Shown here: positions 11,192-21,690 of the stretch, one piece after another
Layout: each line of letters begins with the position of its first letter
How positions within the stretch are numbered: the stretch's first letter is position 1
From: Tuctoria greenei
Taxonomy: Eukaryota; Streptophyta; Magnoliopsida; Poales; Poaceae
Assembly: GCA_036927565.1 (NCBI GenBank)
Contig: JAYESD010000008.1
Coordinates: 125,205,498-125,269,497, forward strand
DNA length: 64,000 nt
Reading direction: 5' to 3'
Notes under the pieces: generated by a model
Databases searched by the model: none
The model's input: the letters and a program-made list of their open reading frames with translations, nothing else
What the model was told of the DNA's origin: nothing
Position numbers and translations under genes: made by a program

Positions 11192-12739
11192 TGCTTGTTA
11201 ATAGTTTTTAGATTACAAATGTAAATCCGCAAGCGCACGCTATTGAGGTAGCATTTCACCTTTTAGAGTATTTCTAAAGGGTGTCATTTATATTCTCCCA
11301 AAGGAAGACTAGATGGAAGCAAAGCAATCATCAAATGGAGAGGCTAAGTTGGTCTAGGTTAGGTTCTAGCAAGGAAGGGTAAATGATAATTAGAGGTAGT
11401 ATGACACACACAAGAGCATTCTATCCTAATGGGGGTAGCTGAGGTAAAGCGGGACTAGCCTAACAGTTAGGTAGAGACTCCTACTGTGCCTCTAATGTAC
11501 ATACACATAGCCAAAATTAGTTACTAATTATCATATTATTTATGCATTCTCACGCTAAGTGGATTAACATATCGGGCACGAGTTTACCCCTAGCAATACT
11601 AGGACAACTCCAGCCAAAAGCCTATGGCATAGCCGAACGTGGAGGATTACGAAGGACATATAGGGTTGTCACCACCTACTGCTTACCTCTTCAATCCGTG
11701 GGTCTACGAGACATTCAGTGCTACTTATCTATCCTAGCACAATGCTAGCATATTAAGTAATTACCTTAAGAGCATAGGCACAAGCCATCCTAAGGAAATT
11801 AACTAAATTATCATAAAACCAATGTCAATTCATAGCATAAGTGACTCATATCAACATACTCATGTCATAGCTAATTAGACAATAGTGGGGGTTTGTAGTG
11901 TTAATGGTGATATAATGAGAATGGTATAGCATAATCATAGCTACTACTCCTACCACATATATGGAATCCACAATCAAACGAGAAATGCTTCATCCAAGTA
12001 TATGAACAATAGAGACTAAAGATAACATCTTTATTAAGAATAAAGTTACAAATACGAATAGGAATATAAGAGCCATACCTTTCCCAATTAGGAATTGGGA
12101 AGAGACTCCTTCTACTCCTCTCCTACTTGGACTATGGACTAGAGACTCTCCTCTCTACATCCTAAACTCCTCTAAACCTATGGAGAATAGTGGATACAAT
12201 TGATGAATACTCGAGTGGTGTGTGTGTGAAGTGAGGGTAGGGGGTCCTATTTATAAGTGGAGAAGGGTTGGTTCCCGCAACCAAAAGTGCGCGAATCAGT
12301 GACCACTAACTTTTGAAGCAGGGAGGAGCCAACACGTTGAAGCTGACGGAGTTAGGCACCAGGACCAGGTCGGCTGACTAGGGGGTCAGCTAGCCTGGTC
12401 TTTGCACCGTTTCTCGTGTGCTTTTGCCAGGTCACAACCAGGTGGGTCCCATCACTTGATATGGGTGCTATACCGTTGGATGGCCTAAAATACTTCTGTT
12501 TGTGGGCCATTCGATCCATGTGGTCCCATATGTCGTTGCTTGATCGACTGAGATGGTATTTTATAGAATTGCTCCCCCACTTTTACATAATTTCTTGTAA
12601 TAATTCCCTGCATGCACTATTTATCCCAGGAAAAGTGGAAATAGGTTAAATAGAAAGGTGATGTGTGCAAGAAATGACAATTCCTTCACATAATTGAGTT
12701 TTATTTACAGTTGAAATTGGTATATAATTGTCGTCAACA
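11192..12739 (-). repeat. 5' LTR of the minus-strand gypsy element (1548 bp)
   Basis: On the minus strand it starts TGTTGACGAC at 12739 and ends ..ATTAACAAGCA at 11192, followed by the primer-binding region. The TATA box CTTATAAATAGG lies on the minus strand near 12249-12258. It belongs to the same family as the LTR pieces at 1-3035 (+) and 17952-18828 (-). It sits inside a Tat-type gag fragment (12740 onward). Confidence 0.8.
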
Positions 12740-13330
12740 CCAGGGCGAGTATAGGAACTCCTTAAGTTGGTAGTGAACTAGCGGCATAGCTCTCAAATAT
12801 AGATGGAGTCAGGTGGTAAGCTCATGAACCATGACCGAGCAGTTCTGGTCAAGGCTACTGGGAAGGAATTGGTCGTGACAGCCTCATTCCCTCCACAACA
12901 AAGATGGTGGTGGAGTATATCTGTAGAAATTCAACGGGGTTGACTATCCCATCTTACTTCTCCAGCAAGTGAGGCCGGAACTTGGGTAGCCACTCCACCA
13001 TACGGAAATGTGGCACTAGTGCTGAACAACCACCACTTGCTCCTAGAGGGGCACACTCCGCTAGGATGTGTTGCCTCTCACGGTTATGCTCGATGGTAAC
13101 ACGACCATCTTATTTTGTGTAACGGCGGTAAAGCTCCACCTTGAAGGCACTCATCGGTAGCCTCGGCATTGTGGAGGTGCAACGAGTTATCGAAGGAGTG
13201 CATGATGTTGCGTGGTGCGATGGAGCGTGTCTCCTTTGTGACGGCACAGGACCAAGTCGTCTTGACAAGGTCATGTTGCGCGTTGGGGCCGACTTTTTGC
13301 CCTTACTGGGCAGATGGCAGGCGACAGCTG
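12740..13330 (-). pseudogene. gag: Tat-type gypsy gag fragment
   Basis: On the minus strand from about 13300 to 12740 a broken frame resembles the gag encoded at 32648-33075 and 46320-46850 on the + strand: a helix with ..VELYRRYTK..DGRVTIEHNRERQ.., then ..PKFRPHLLEK.DGIVNPVEFLQIYSTT.. and ..SSYTR.. at the edge. In-frame stops are present. The fragment is cut at 12740 by the LTR of the previous element, and its continuation is not on the other side of that element. Confidence 0.7.
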
Positions 13331-13334
13331 AGCC

Positions 13335-14035
13335 ACCATCTTTGGCATCTCCCAGGGGGCCTCACGTCGACTTCCCTACAACGATGGTGGGCGACGCTGG
13401 AGCAGCAAGCTTTGGAACCTCCTAGGGGGCCTGCCGTCGATGTCTCTACGATGATGGTCGCCGACGCCAGAGTAGCCAGCTCCGACACCTCCTAGGGGGC
13501 CTGTCGTCGACGTCCCTACAATAATTGCGGGTGTTATCAGAGCAGCCAGCTCCAGCACCTCCCAGGGGTCTGCCATCGACGTCTCTACGATGATGGCGGG
13601 CGATGTCGGAGCAGCCGTCTCTCGCACCACAGAGGGGGCTTACCGTCGATGTCTCTACGCTGATGGTGGGCAACGCTGGAGCAGCCAGCTTTGGCACCTC
13701 CCATGGGCCCTGTCATCGACGTCCCTATGACAATAGTTGGTGATGGGGGAGCTTCCAGCTCTAGCACATCCCAGGGGGCCTTCAATCGACGTCTCTACAA
13801 CAATGGTGGGGGACACTGGAGCAGCCAGCTCCGACACCTCCCAGGGGGACTGCTATCGACATCTCTACGACGATGGTGGGCGACGTAGGAGCAGCCTGCT
13901 TCCTCACCTCCGAGAGGGCTTGCCGTCGATGTCTCTCTATGATGGCGGGCAACGCCACAGAAGCCAGCTCCGAGAACAACCCAGGGGGCCTGCCGTCGAC
14001 GTCTCTACAATGATGGTGGGTGACGCTAGAGCATT
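13335..14035. repeat. Minisatellite, about 10 units of about 70 bp
   Basis: The motif GGGGGCCTGCCGTCGACGTC recurs with variation near 13424, 13495, 13564, 13633, 13703, 13774, 13844, 13912 and 13984, spaced 68-72 bp. Each unit also has GCAGCCAGCTCC and CGATGGTGGGCGACG parts. The period is not a multiple of three, so the many short overlapping frames seen on both strands are by-products of a GC-rich repeat and not a protein. It lies between the gag fragment and the minus-strand frame at 14600-16440. Confidence 0.85.
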
Positions 14036-14599
14036 CTGCCCCAACCACAAGTTCCAAAAACAAAGATTGGTACTTCTAAAGGGGTCCGCCGATGCTAACT
14101 ACTCAACCTCCCTCGCTCGCTGGGGTCCCGTCAAAGACATCCAATGATCAAGTGGTAGGCGTGCCCAACAAGCTTGCCACATCTACAAGGGGGCCTCTAA
14201 GGGGGGTTCCATAGGTAGGGCGTCAGCTAACGACGGATCGGCTGTGTCAATTGAGATATCGTTGGTTCCTAAAAAACTAACGAAGTCATTAATGTTCTTT
14301 AGGCCCTTACGCTGCTAAGAGGCCAAGTGAACAAAATAGGAAGCGTAAGACACTGCTAAGAAGCCAAACCTGAATCCAAATTCATCGAAGGATATTTACA
14401 GTGTGGTGAGACCCAAATACAAAGTTGCCCCCACCTAAGGGCCGCCAGCCTCAATCTCTAAAGAATTATGCGGCGACATGTTTGGCGGCATCCTTGACTT
14501 CTGCCATTGCTGCCCCTTCACGCGCTGTGACGGGGCCATCGACTACCGCGTCCAGAGGCATCTTCGGGTGCCGACTCCGGTAGCACTATAATGTGGGAT
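14036..14599. other. Unassigned GC-rich sequence
   Basis: No motif, repeat or frame that I can support. By position it probably belongs to the same Tat-type element as its neighbours. Confidence 0.3.
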
Positions 14600-16440
14600 G
14601 CCACTGTCTCCACCAGAGCTCTACCTTGTCTCCCAGACGGCAGGCTAGCTATCGCTCCTGTAGATCAAGCTCCAGGGCGCAGCGCTCTGAAGTCTGCTCC
14701 CATTCCCGAATGTCAAGATCTAGCAGGAGGAGTTATTGGCACTCAGCTAGGTACTGCACCTAATAAGAATGCCTTACCGATGTCTCCAGAAGCTCTAGCG
14801 AGCTTCGAGTTTCGGAGACTCTGAGGCTGTGGGCTCTGCTGTCGATGTGGCGGGCGGAGTCAATCCGACTGGGCCTCCACTAGGACCGCCGAAGCTACTG
14901 CCAACCCACATCAGTGTGTCTCCATCGACCCAAACGGTGCCACTTCTGAAGCCTCCTTCAGAGCCGCCACCGACATCCATTGCCAAGCCCGTAGCAAGAT
15001 CGCTAGCGACTCGAGGCCTCTTGTCCTAGGGCTCTGCGGATGTAGCGCCCCCGAAGCCCTCACTGGCGCTTTGGACTACACCGGTGGTGGTACGCTGGCT
15101 GGTGTGCCATTCTGAGTCGATAGCAGACTCATCGCTTGGCGGGTGGTGCCTTTGCTCGAATAACCGTCAACACCCGAGGCAGGGGATGGGTGCTCCATCA
15201 GACGTTGACTTGGAGAAAAGGCCACCCTCGGCGGTGCCCTTGGTGGTGACTGAGGACGTTTGTCCTTCACGCCCTCGACCATCAGTGACTTTCCCTTCCC
15301 CATGTCAGGGACCGCCACTTTGCCCTTCCCCGTGTCGGAGGACGGGTCTTCCACCCTCGGCACTTCAAAGCTCGGAGTGGGTGCAGACTCCTACGGAGAG
15401 TCGGTGATGATCAGTCCGCAGTCAGTGTCTCCAACCTGTCGTGGCGCGAGACCGAGTGCGTCCAGGTTTGGCATCTCCCTTAGGATCTTCACCCTGAGGT
15501 CTCGGTCTGTGCAAAGTGGTAGACAAGGCTGCGGGAGGGTGAAGATGTCGGAGGACAACGGGTCGTCACACGCCTTGGACATCACATCAAACACCTCTCG
15601 CGGGGTTATCTCCGTGTCACGACCCATCACCAGCTTGGTGTCGTCCTACAACCTGAAGTATAACCACGCCGTGCAACAACGATGCTGGAGGAGAGCTAGG
15701 CATCGATGCACGAAATCTGCGGCACCATCAATGACGACAATCTATGGTCCGCCAGGTATCGGATCCTCTCCATCATCAGGGTATACTCTGGTTCCAACTT
15801 CGGGTGCTCCTCCTAGGTCTTCTTCCTAATTGTCAACCAGTTGGTGGGCAGGACCATGCGGTCGTTGGCATCAGCGTGTATGATCATCCAGTCACCCCTC
15901 CAACCACCCCACGTCACGACGGGAAGTGGGGTTATGTACTTGAAGGGACTATTGGCCCATTGCTGGAAGCAGTAGGTGTCGATGAAGTTTGTTTCGCTCT
16001 TCCCAGTTCGCCTCAGCACAAAAGAACATACATAACTATGGCATGGACGGGTACACTCCAATGAACATCTCGCAGAAGTGCGAGAACACCTCCACCACCA
16101 CAAAAGAGTTTGGTGACAGGTGATGAAGCTGGAGCCCGAGGACCTCCTGAACCGTCACAAGAAAGGAGGAAACGGGTGAAACGAACCTGGAGTACGTGCA
16201 TGAGGTAAATAAGATGATCTCTTCCTTCTCCAACTCAAGAGGCAGGGAGCCGGGGTGGATCAAATCCCACCGCTTCTCGTCGTTCCAGCCAAGCAGCAGC
16301 CTCACGAGCGCTACGTCCACCACGAGGGAGGGTGGCAAGTCCAAGGCCATAGGAGTAGGTGTCAAGAACGTTGCAGGAAGGGGAAGCTCGGGTGCTCAAG
16401 GAGGAAGAGGAAGGCTCAAATGTTGGGGTTTGAGTAAGGA
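14600..16440 (-). pseudogene. Minus-strand frame like 'putative gypsy type transposon' (Transposase_28-like)
   Basis: On the minus strand a Met at about 16347 starts a frame with FVSPVSSFLVTVQEVLGLQL, followed by HHLSPNSFVVVEVFSHFCEM and FIGVYPSMP. This strongly recalls the plant domain annotated as 'putative gypsy type transposon', common in grass retrotransposons. The frame then breaks repeatedly. Further pieces are 15630-15391 (TPREVFDVMSKACDDPLSSD), 15363-15076 (Lys/Gly-rich, twice GKGK, then Pro/Ser-rich) and 14986-14795 (Gly-rich). It could be an antisense extra gene upstream of the + strand LTR, as in some Tat elements, or an extra gene 5' of the minus-strand gag. The function is unknown. 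Confidence 0.55.
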
Positions 16441-16444
16441 AAGG

Positions 16445-16873
16445 ACCACCTTTGATAAGAAAGGTTTCCTTTTAATCACCCCGACAATGTTTGAGCGCCT
16501 CGTGCAGGCCGCATGGGCCTGAAACCCGATGCTCAACTCACAGTGTCTGTGATAGCAGGGCCGAGGTCCCCTATCAGAAAGGCTAGCCCGAGTGGGCACC
16601 CACCTGAGAAGGCACCCGACAGTTCCCATAAAGGTGGGCCAAGAGCAACGGTAGTGCAGTAGCCACATTGGGAACAGTCGTGATAAAAATGTTGCAGCAA
16701 GCAAATATCCCGTCGCCACGACCACTCAACCAGAGGGAGACGCGTGGCCACGATGGCAAAGGCACGCACAACTTTGGCTGACCAAGATGAAATCAAAAGA
16801 CAGCACGAGAAAGTATGGATAGAGCTCCACCCTTGGGCTTATCACCTCTCCCCAGCGTGGACCCAGGGGCCAC
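16445..16873 (+). other. 3' end of the internal region of a + strand Tat-type element
   Basis: No coding sequence. The last part (GCTTATCACCTCTCCCCAGC, then a G-rich GACCCAGGGGCCAC) directly precedes an LTR-like start at 16874 and fits the leader and polypurine-like segment seen before Tat-type 3' LTRs. Confidence 0.45.
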
Positions 16874-17951
16874 TATCGGTACCCGGCATACCGGGCACCC
16901 TCACGCACAGGCTAAAAGCACCTACCTAAGTACCTTGCCTCCATGCTGAGTCAGGGTCTGATGGCGCCACATGGCCAAAAGGCCCTGACCCTGGCCTACC
17001 TCAGGTACGGGATCCAGCGCTACCACATGGACCTCAAGATGGGGACCATCTCCCCCGAAGAGACGGTCTCCCAAGCGACCACGTGTCCAGCAGGAAGGAC
17101 CCCACTCCTCCATAGGAGTGAGCTCTGGTGCTGCCACGTGGACCACGGCACTGGGTCGGCCACCTCCAACGGAGGCGGGCTCTGACTCTACCATTTGCCC
17201 CGCAGTTTCGAATCCCCGGCTTTCCTCAGGAACAGGTTTTGGGGACGCCATGTGGCCAGCAGTACGGGACCAGCCTCACCCGCAGAGGCTAGCTCCCGTG
17301 CTTCCATTTACCCTGCAACTTGCCCTAGACGGTAGGTTGTGGGAGTTAAGGGGGCGTTGCGCCTTGTATAAATAGGGCATTGAAAACACGAGCCTTCCCC
17401 AGATGCATGATGTGGCGCACGCCTACTATCAGGTACTGCTACGCCCAATCAACTCCATGAGATGATCACGTTGAAATGGAAAAGGCAAGGAAACAGAATT
17501 TCCACATGTCCTTTTTCAGCACATCACAGTGAAGACGTCGCAAGCCTACTCCACACATCCAAGTGGGTAGCTTACGGTAACAGGACAGTTGGAAGGGACA
17601 TCCCATGCCATCATCAACGACTACGCATGGGCCACTGGCAACAGAGGCATCAAAATGTCGGCTCTTCAAACCATGGTCGGAGGAAGATTATGCAAGATGC
17701 CTTAGATGTTTAGGATAAGATCACCCTGGGGCCACCTGTCGGGCCCTAGAACCCACTTGTAAGGCGTTTGACATTGTCTATATAAGGACCAGACCGCCAC
17801 CATTACAGAGGAGACAACTTCATACACACTCAACACACGCTTTCACACCCAGGAGATCACTATCTCCAACAATACAACTCACACCGTGGAGTAGGGTATT
17901 ACGACCCGACAGCCCGAACCACGTAAAACCACCTTCTCACCATCTCTCATA
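16874..17951 (+). repeat. Tat-type gypsy LTR, 3' truncated
   Basis: It begins TATCGGTACCCGGCATACCGG, where TATCGG is likely a mutated TGTCGG. Two TATA-like boxes are present: TATAAATAG at 17367 and TATATAAGG at 17779. The right end shares ACACCGTGGAGTAGGGTATTACG and CCGAACCACGTAAA with the Tat LTRs at 23671 and 44985, showing the same orientation and lineage. It is cut at 17951 by another LTR before any primer binding site. Confidence 0.6.
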
Positions 17952-18828
17952 TGCAGAACCTATTGATAGTTCGTAAGTATCACAGGTGAAAGTCCACAAG
18001 CACCAGGAAACTATCAATTCAACATTTCCCCTCAAAAGAGTATTCCAAGGGTGTCATTTATATTCTCCCAAAGGAAGGCTAGGAGGAAGCAAAGAAATCA
18101 TCAAATGGAGAGGATGGATTGGTCTAGGTAGGGTTCTAGCAAGGATGGGTAAATGATAATTGGAGGTTGTGTGACACACATGAGGGCATTCTATCCAAAG
18201 GGGGTAAATGAGGTAAAGAGGGACTAGGCTAAGAGTTAGGTAGATACTCCTACTATGCTTCTAATATACATATACAAAGACTAAGTTACTAACAATTATA
18301 TTAATTATAAATTCTCATTCTAAGTTGATTAACACATCGGGCATGGGTTTACCACTAGCAACACTAGGATAACTCCCGCCAAGAGTTTGTGGCATAGCCG
18401 AACATGGAAGATTACAAAGGACAGATAGGGATGTCACTACCTACTGCCTGCCTCTTCAATGTGTGGGTCTAGACATTCAACGCTACTTATATATCCTAGC
18501 ACCATGCTAGCATACTAAGTAATTACCTTAAGAGCCTAGGCCCAAGCCATCCCAAGGCAATGAACTAAATCATCATTGAACCAATGATAATACATATCAT
18601 AAGTGATTCACATTAACATAATCATGTCATGGCTAATTAGACTATAGTGAGTGTTTGTAGTGCTTTAGATGATATAATTAGAATGGTATAATATAGTCAT
18701 AAATACTACTCCTACCATATATGGAATCCACAATCAAACAAGGAATGCTTCATCCAAGTATATGAACAATAGAAGACTAAAGATAACATCTTTATTAAGA
18801 GCAAAGTCACGGATACAAATAGGAATAT
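17952..18828 (-). repeat. Gypsy LTR 3' portion, interrupted by copia A
   Basis: On the minus strand this is the last about 877 bp of an LTR of the 11192-12739 family: same blocks around CATCAAATGGAGAGG, CGGCTATGCCACAAACTC and GGATTCCATATATGG. It ends in ..GGTTCTGCA at 17952. Its 5' part should continue beyond 18828 but copia A starts there (TGTAGGATCG at 18829); the related LTR has no break at the matching AGGAATAT position (about 12060). Confidence 0.75.
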
Positions 18829-20638
18829 TGTAGGATCGAAGAGCACGTGAAAAGCTACCAGAGGGGGGTGAATGGTAGATTACAACTTTTCAGCAGAAGC
18901 AACAAAAACCCATTGGTAGAAAATTGATCTTTTAAAAAAATCGTGTGTGCGACTACTCTAAACGTGATCAATTGTGACAAAACCAGTATAGATTATGTAG
19001 AATCAAGTCACGAAGACAACACAACAAGAACCACAAAAATCCATAAAGAGAAACTCAAGTTACGATTGAAAGATCGAACAAAGGTCAATCTGTTCTATCG
19101 AGTAAAGACCAGATCTATAACACTGGAAAGAAACTCGTGTAGATCAGAAACCACAAATCCAATGACTGTGAAATATTCAAAGATGATAGATAATCAAGTT
19201 GTGAAGACAACCCACAAATAATCACATCAATCGGATCTGTAAAACTCGAGTTATGATAAAACCACCAAAGCAAGATAGTGCTACGCAGAAACTCAACGAG
19301 AAAAACTTGTCTGAAACAAGTCAAACAAACAAGGCACAAAAGTTCTTTTAAACTATGATATTTATTCAATAAAACACAAGAGGAACAGGCCAAATCCATG
19401 TCCCATGAGCTCCAGCCTCCCTTGCTTATATAACCAGCCATGAGGCCAACCCAAACCAACCTAGGACTCGTATCCTGCTCCGTTTCAACCGAAACTTTTT
19501 ACAACTGGTCAAGACTCTTCTATATGCAGATAGAAGCAATCTTAAGACTTGAAAACAACTTAGGAACGTATCCCACATTCCTAAAAATACTCTACTTCGT
19601 GACCCACTTGAAATCCTATCATAACAAACTCAAATCTTTCCATATTTGAGTCAAACACGACTCAGCCGCAGCTTGAGTCCATAACCTAGTCGGTTGGAAC
19701 TTTCCAACCAATTCTTTACATCCACATATCTTCATCACGCTTTAGAACCATGTAGCCATGTTCATTCACTCTTTACACACGTGCAAACATCTTCCAATGA
19801 TGTCTACAATACCTTCATATGCATTGTTCTTGATTCAAACATGTTGCGCAACCTCCCGATCAACTCAACCACAATTCCTCCCAACTTGGTTGTTGAAGCT
19901 CATCTTCTCCCTAAGACAAGTTCAATGGATCCCATCACCAGCCATGTCATGAACTCAAGCAACACCTGCACATGAATAAATAGCTGATACTTCCAAGCAC
20001 AAGTCCTCGACTTGACTCTCATTAGTTCCGATAACCACAACACCTTACCTGGGCACCTCACATAAGCATGTTGCAAACCATAGCAAAACGATATCAGCCA
20101 TAACCACAAACACACACCAAAAAATTATTAAAAGTATACTAAGCAAGCTTTCCATAATCCAAAAAGCAAGTTCAAAATGTTGCAACTTAAAAGTAGAACT
20201 ATTGCAATCTAGCACTTGGCCTTACCAAAGCTAACCGGACTTTGAGATGATGCTTAGCAAAGCTAGCAGGACCTAGCGCTGGAGCTTATCAAAGCTAGTC
20301 GGACCTAGCGCTAGACCTTACCAAAGCTAGTCGGACCTAGCACCGGAGCTGACCAAAGCTAGTCGGACTTAGCGCCAGAGCTGACCAAAGCTAGTCGAAC
20401 CAAGCCACAACAAGTCAGACCTAACAAAATAAGTCGTACCTGGACAAAGAAGTCGGACCTAGCCAAAACAAGTTGGACCTTACTTCAAACCTAGACGAAG
20501 CTACCGAAAACAATCCGTACATATCGTCAGACCTTGCAGGAAATCGGACCTAGAGTCGGACCTTGATGAGACGGGTGTTTTGGCAAATTTCAAAACTTTT
20601 ATCGTCATAGCCAATGTATTTAGCACACATATGTCTCA
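18829..20638 (-). repeat. 3' LTR of copia A (1810 bp)
   Basis: On the minus strand it runs from TGAGACATATGTG at 20638 to ..TCGATCCTACA at 18829. It is homologous to the LTR of element B (42151-43772, 1622 bp). The extra length lies in a tandem repeat near its 5' (U3) end. Frames inside it are shadows. Confidence 0.85.
20217..20405. repeat. 32-bp tandem repeat in the U3 of the copia A LTR
   Basis: CAAAGCTAGTCGGACCTAGC recurs about every 32 bp (near 20228, 20260, 20288, 20320, 20352 and 20384) with small changes. Element B has only about two such units at the same place (about 35420-35470 and 43590-43640). U3 holds promoter/enhancer elements, so copy number could alter transcription; that role is inferred. 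Confidence 0.75.
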
Positions 20639-21690
20639 CGATCTCCCCATTGAGGAATGCATTGGCAACACCACTTAAAATCCGAACATTGGGTATGAAA
20701 AGTTTTGAAACAATCAAACGAGACAAGAAGAAATTTCGAAACAAATATTTGCCCCCACACTTATTTCCCCGCCTTTGTAAATCAGAAATAAAATGAAAAG
20801 AAAAACAAAAATTCTCCCCCTGAGAAGAAGCGTGCCAAAGCAATTGTGAATGTGTGCAATGTGTGATCAATTTGTCCCCCTTTGACAATATATTCAGCAA
20901 GGTTCAAAAGAGAAATTTCAATTGTTATGAGCATATTGTAACATACTATCAAGTCACTTACACTATCACATCAATGAAATACATAAAGTAGTGTAAGCCA
21001 TGCTAGAGATCAAATGTAATTTTCAATTTAAGCAACTCATGATCTCAAACTTAACTATTTCAAAACCTGAAAGCATGACACTTGTTGCTGCATTTTTCAT
21101 TTTTCAATATTATTTAAAGCACAAATTCTGATCATATAACATTTGCAAGGGATTATATGCCGCATCTGCCTTATTCTAACCAACCAAGCCAAGCCTATGT
21201 CATTTGACAATCAGAAGCTTAAGGACATGGTTTTAGTCATACACAACTTCTTCTAAGTTCATATCTAAGTGCAATAATAAGCCATCTCAAAAGTAGAAGT
21301 GTGATGCATGCATAATCTCTTGATCTTTTCTCATTTTTATTTGATAATAAAAGCTCAACATGTGGATAGTTGATTGATTAATTTTTCATTATTAAAAGAA
21401 CTTGTGAGCAAGCAACAAGTTCAAAATAGCAAGAAAGTTCGATCATGACAAGATTTAGTGTAAGTAACTATTTCAATTACTAGTCATGGCAAAAACTACA
21501 AAATTTATAACATGAGTAGTGTAGTAAGAACTTTCAGCATGTAAAAGGAATCACAAAGTGTTATATGTATGAAATACTATGCTCATATTACTTTTAAATT
21601 TAGATCCCCACATATACTTTCCAAGTTTCAAAACTCCCCCTCAATTTAAGCCATGAGGATGCATAACCCCAATTTCACTACGAATGAAAT
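20639..21690 (-). other. Polypurine tract and 3' non-coding region of copia A
   Basis: On the minus strand CCTCAATGGGGAGATCG directly precedes the LTR (compare ATCAAGGGGGAGAC in element B). The remaining about 1 kb is AT-rich with no supported coding sequence and is conserved with 35605-36640 of element B. Confidence 0.65.

Larger units (their letters stand above)
3131..12739 (-). mobile_element. Decayed Athila/Retand-type Ty3/gypsy element, probably recombinant
   Basis: Read on the minus strand the order is LTR (12739-11192), primer-binding region, gag, protease, RT, RNase H, integrase, an extra frame, polypurine tract, LTR (4360-3131). RT has the VFMDDFSVYG motif typical of the Athila/Tat branch of plant gypsy elements. 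All frames are interrupted. The two LTRs differ in length (1548 against 1230 bp) and in most of their U3, and the flanking 5-mers do not match (GGTCA at 3126-3130, CCAGG at 12740-12744), so the two ends probably come from different insertions joined by recombination. Confidence 0.7.

Noticed and set aside
13141..14147. Many overlapping 60-136 codon frames on both strands
   Set aside because: They arise from the GC-rich 70-bp repeat; the period is not a multiple of three and frames change from unit to unit.
18943..19975. Frames inside the copia A LTR, and the matching ones at 42397-43319 in copia B
   Set aside because: These are LTR sequences; the frames are not conserved between the two copies.
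20217..20405. Possible CRISPR-like array (regular repeats of about 32 bp)
   Set aside because: The units are contiguous tandem repeats without unique spacers and sit inside a eukaryotic LTR.
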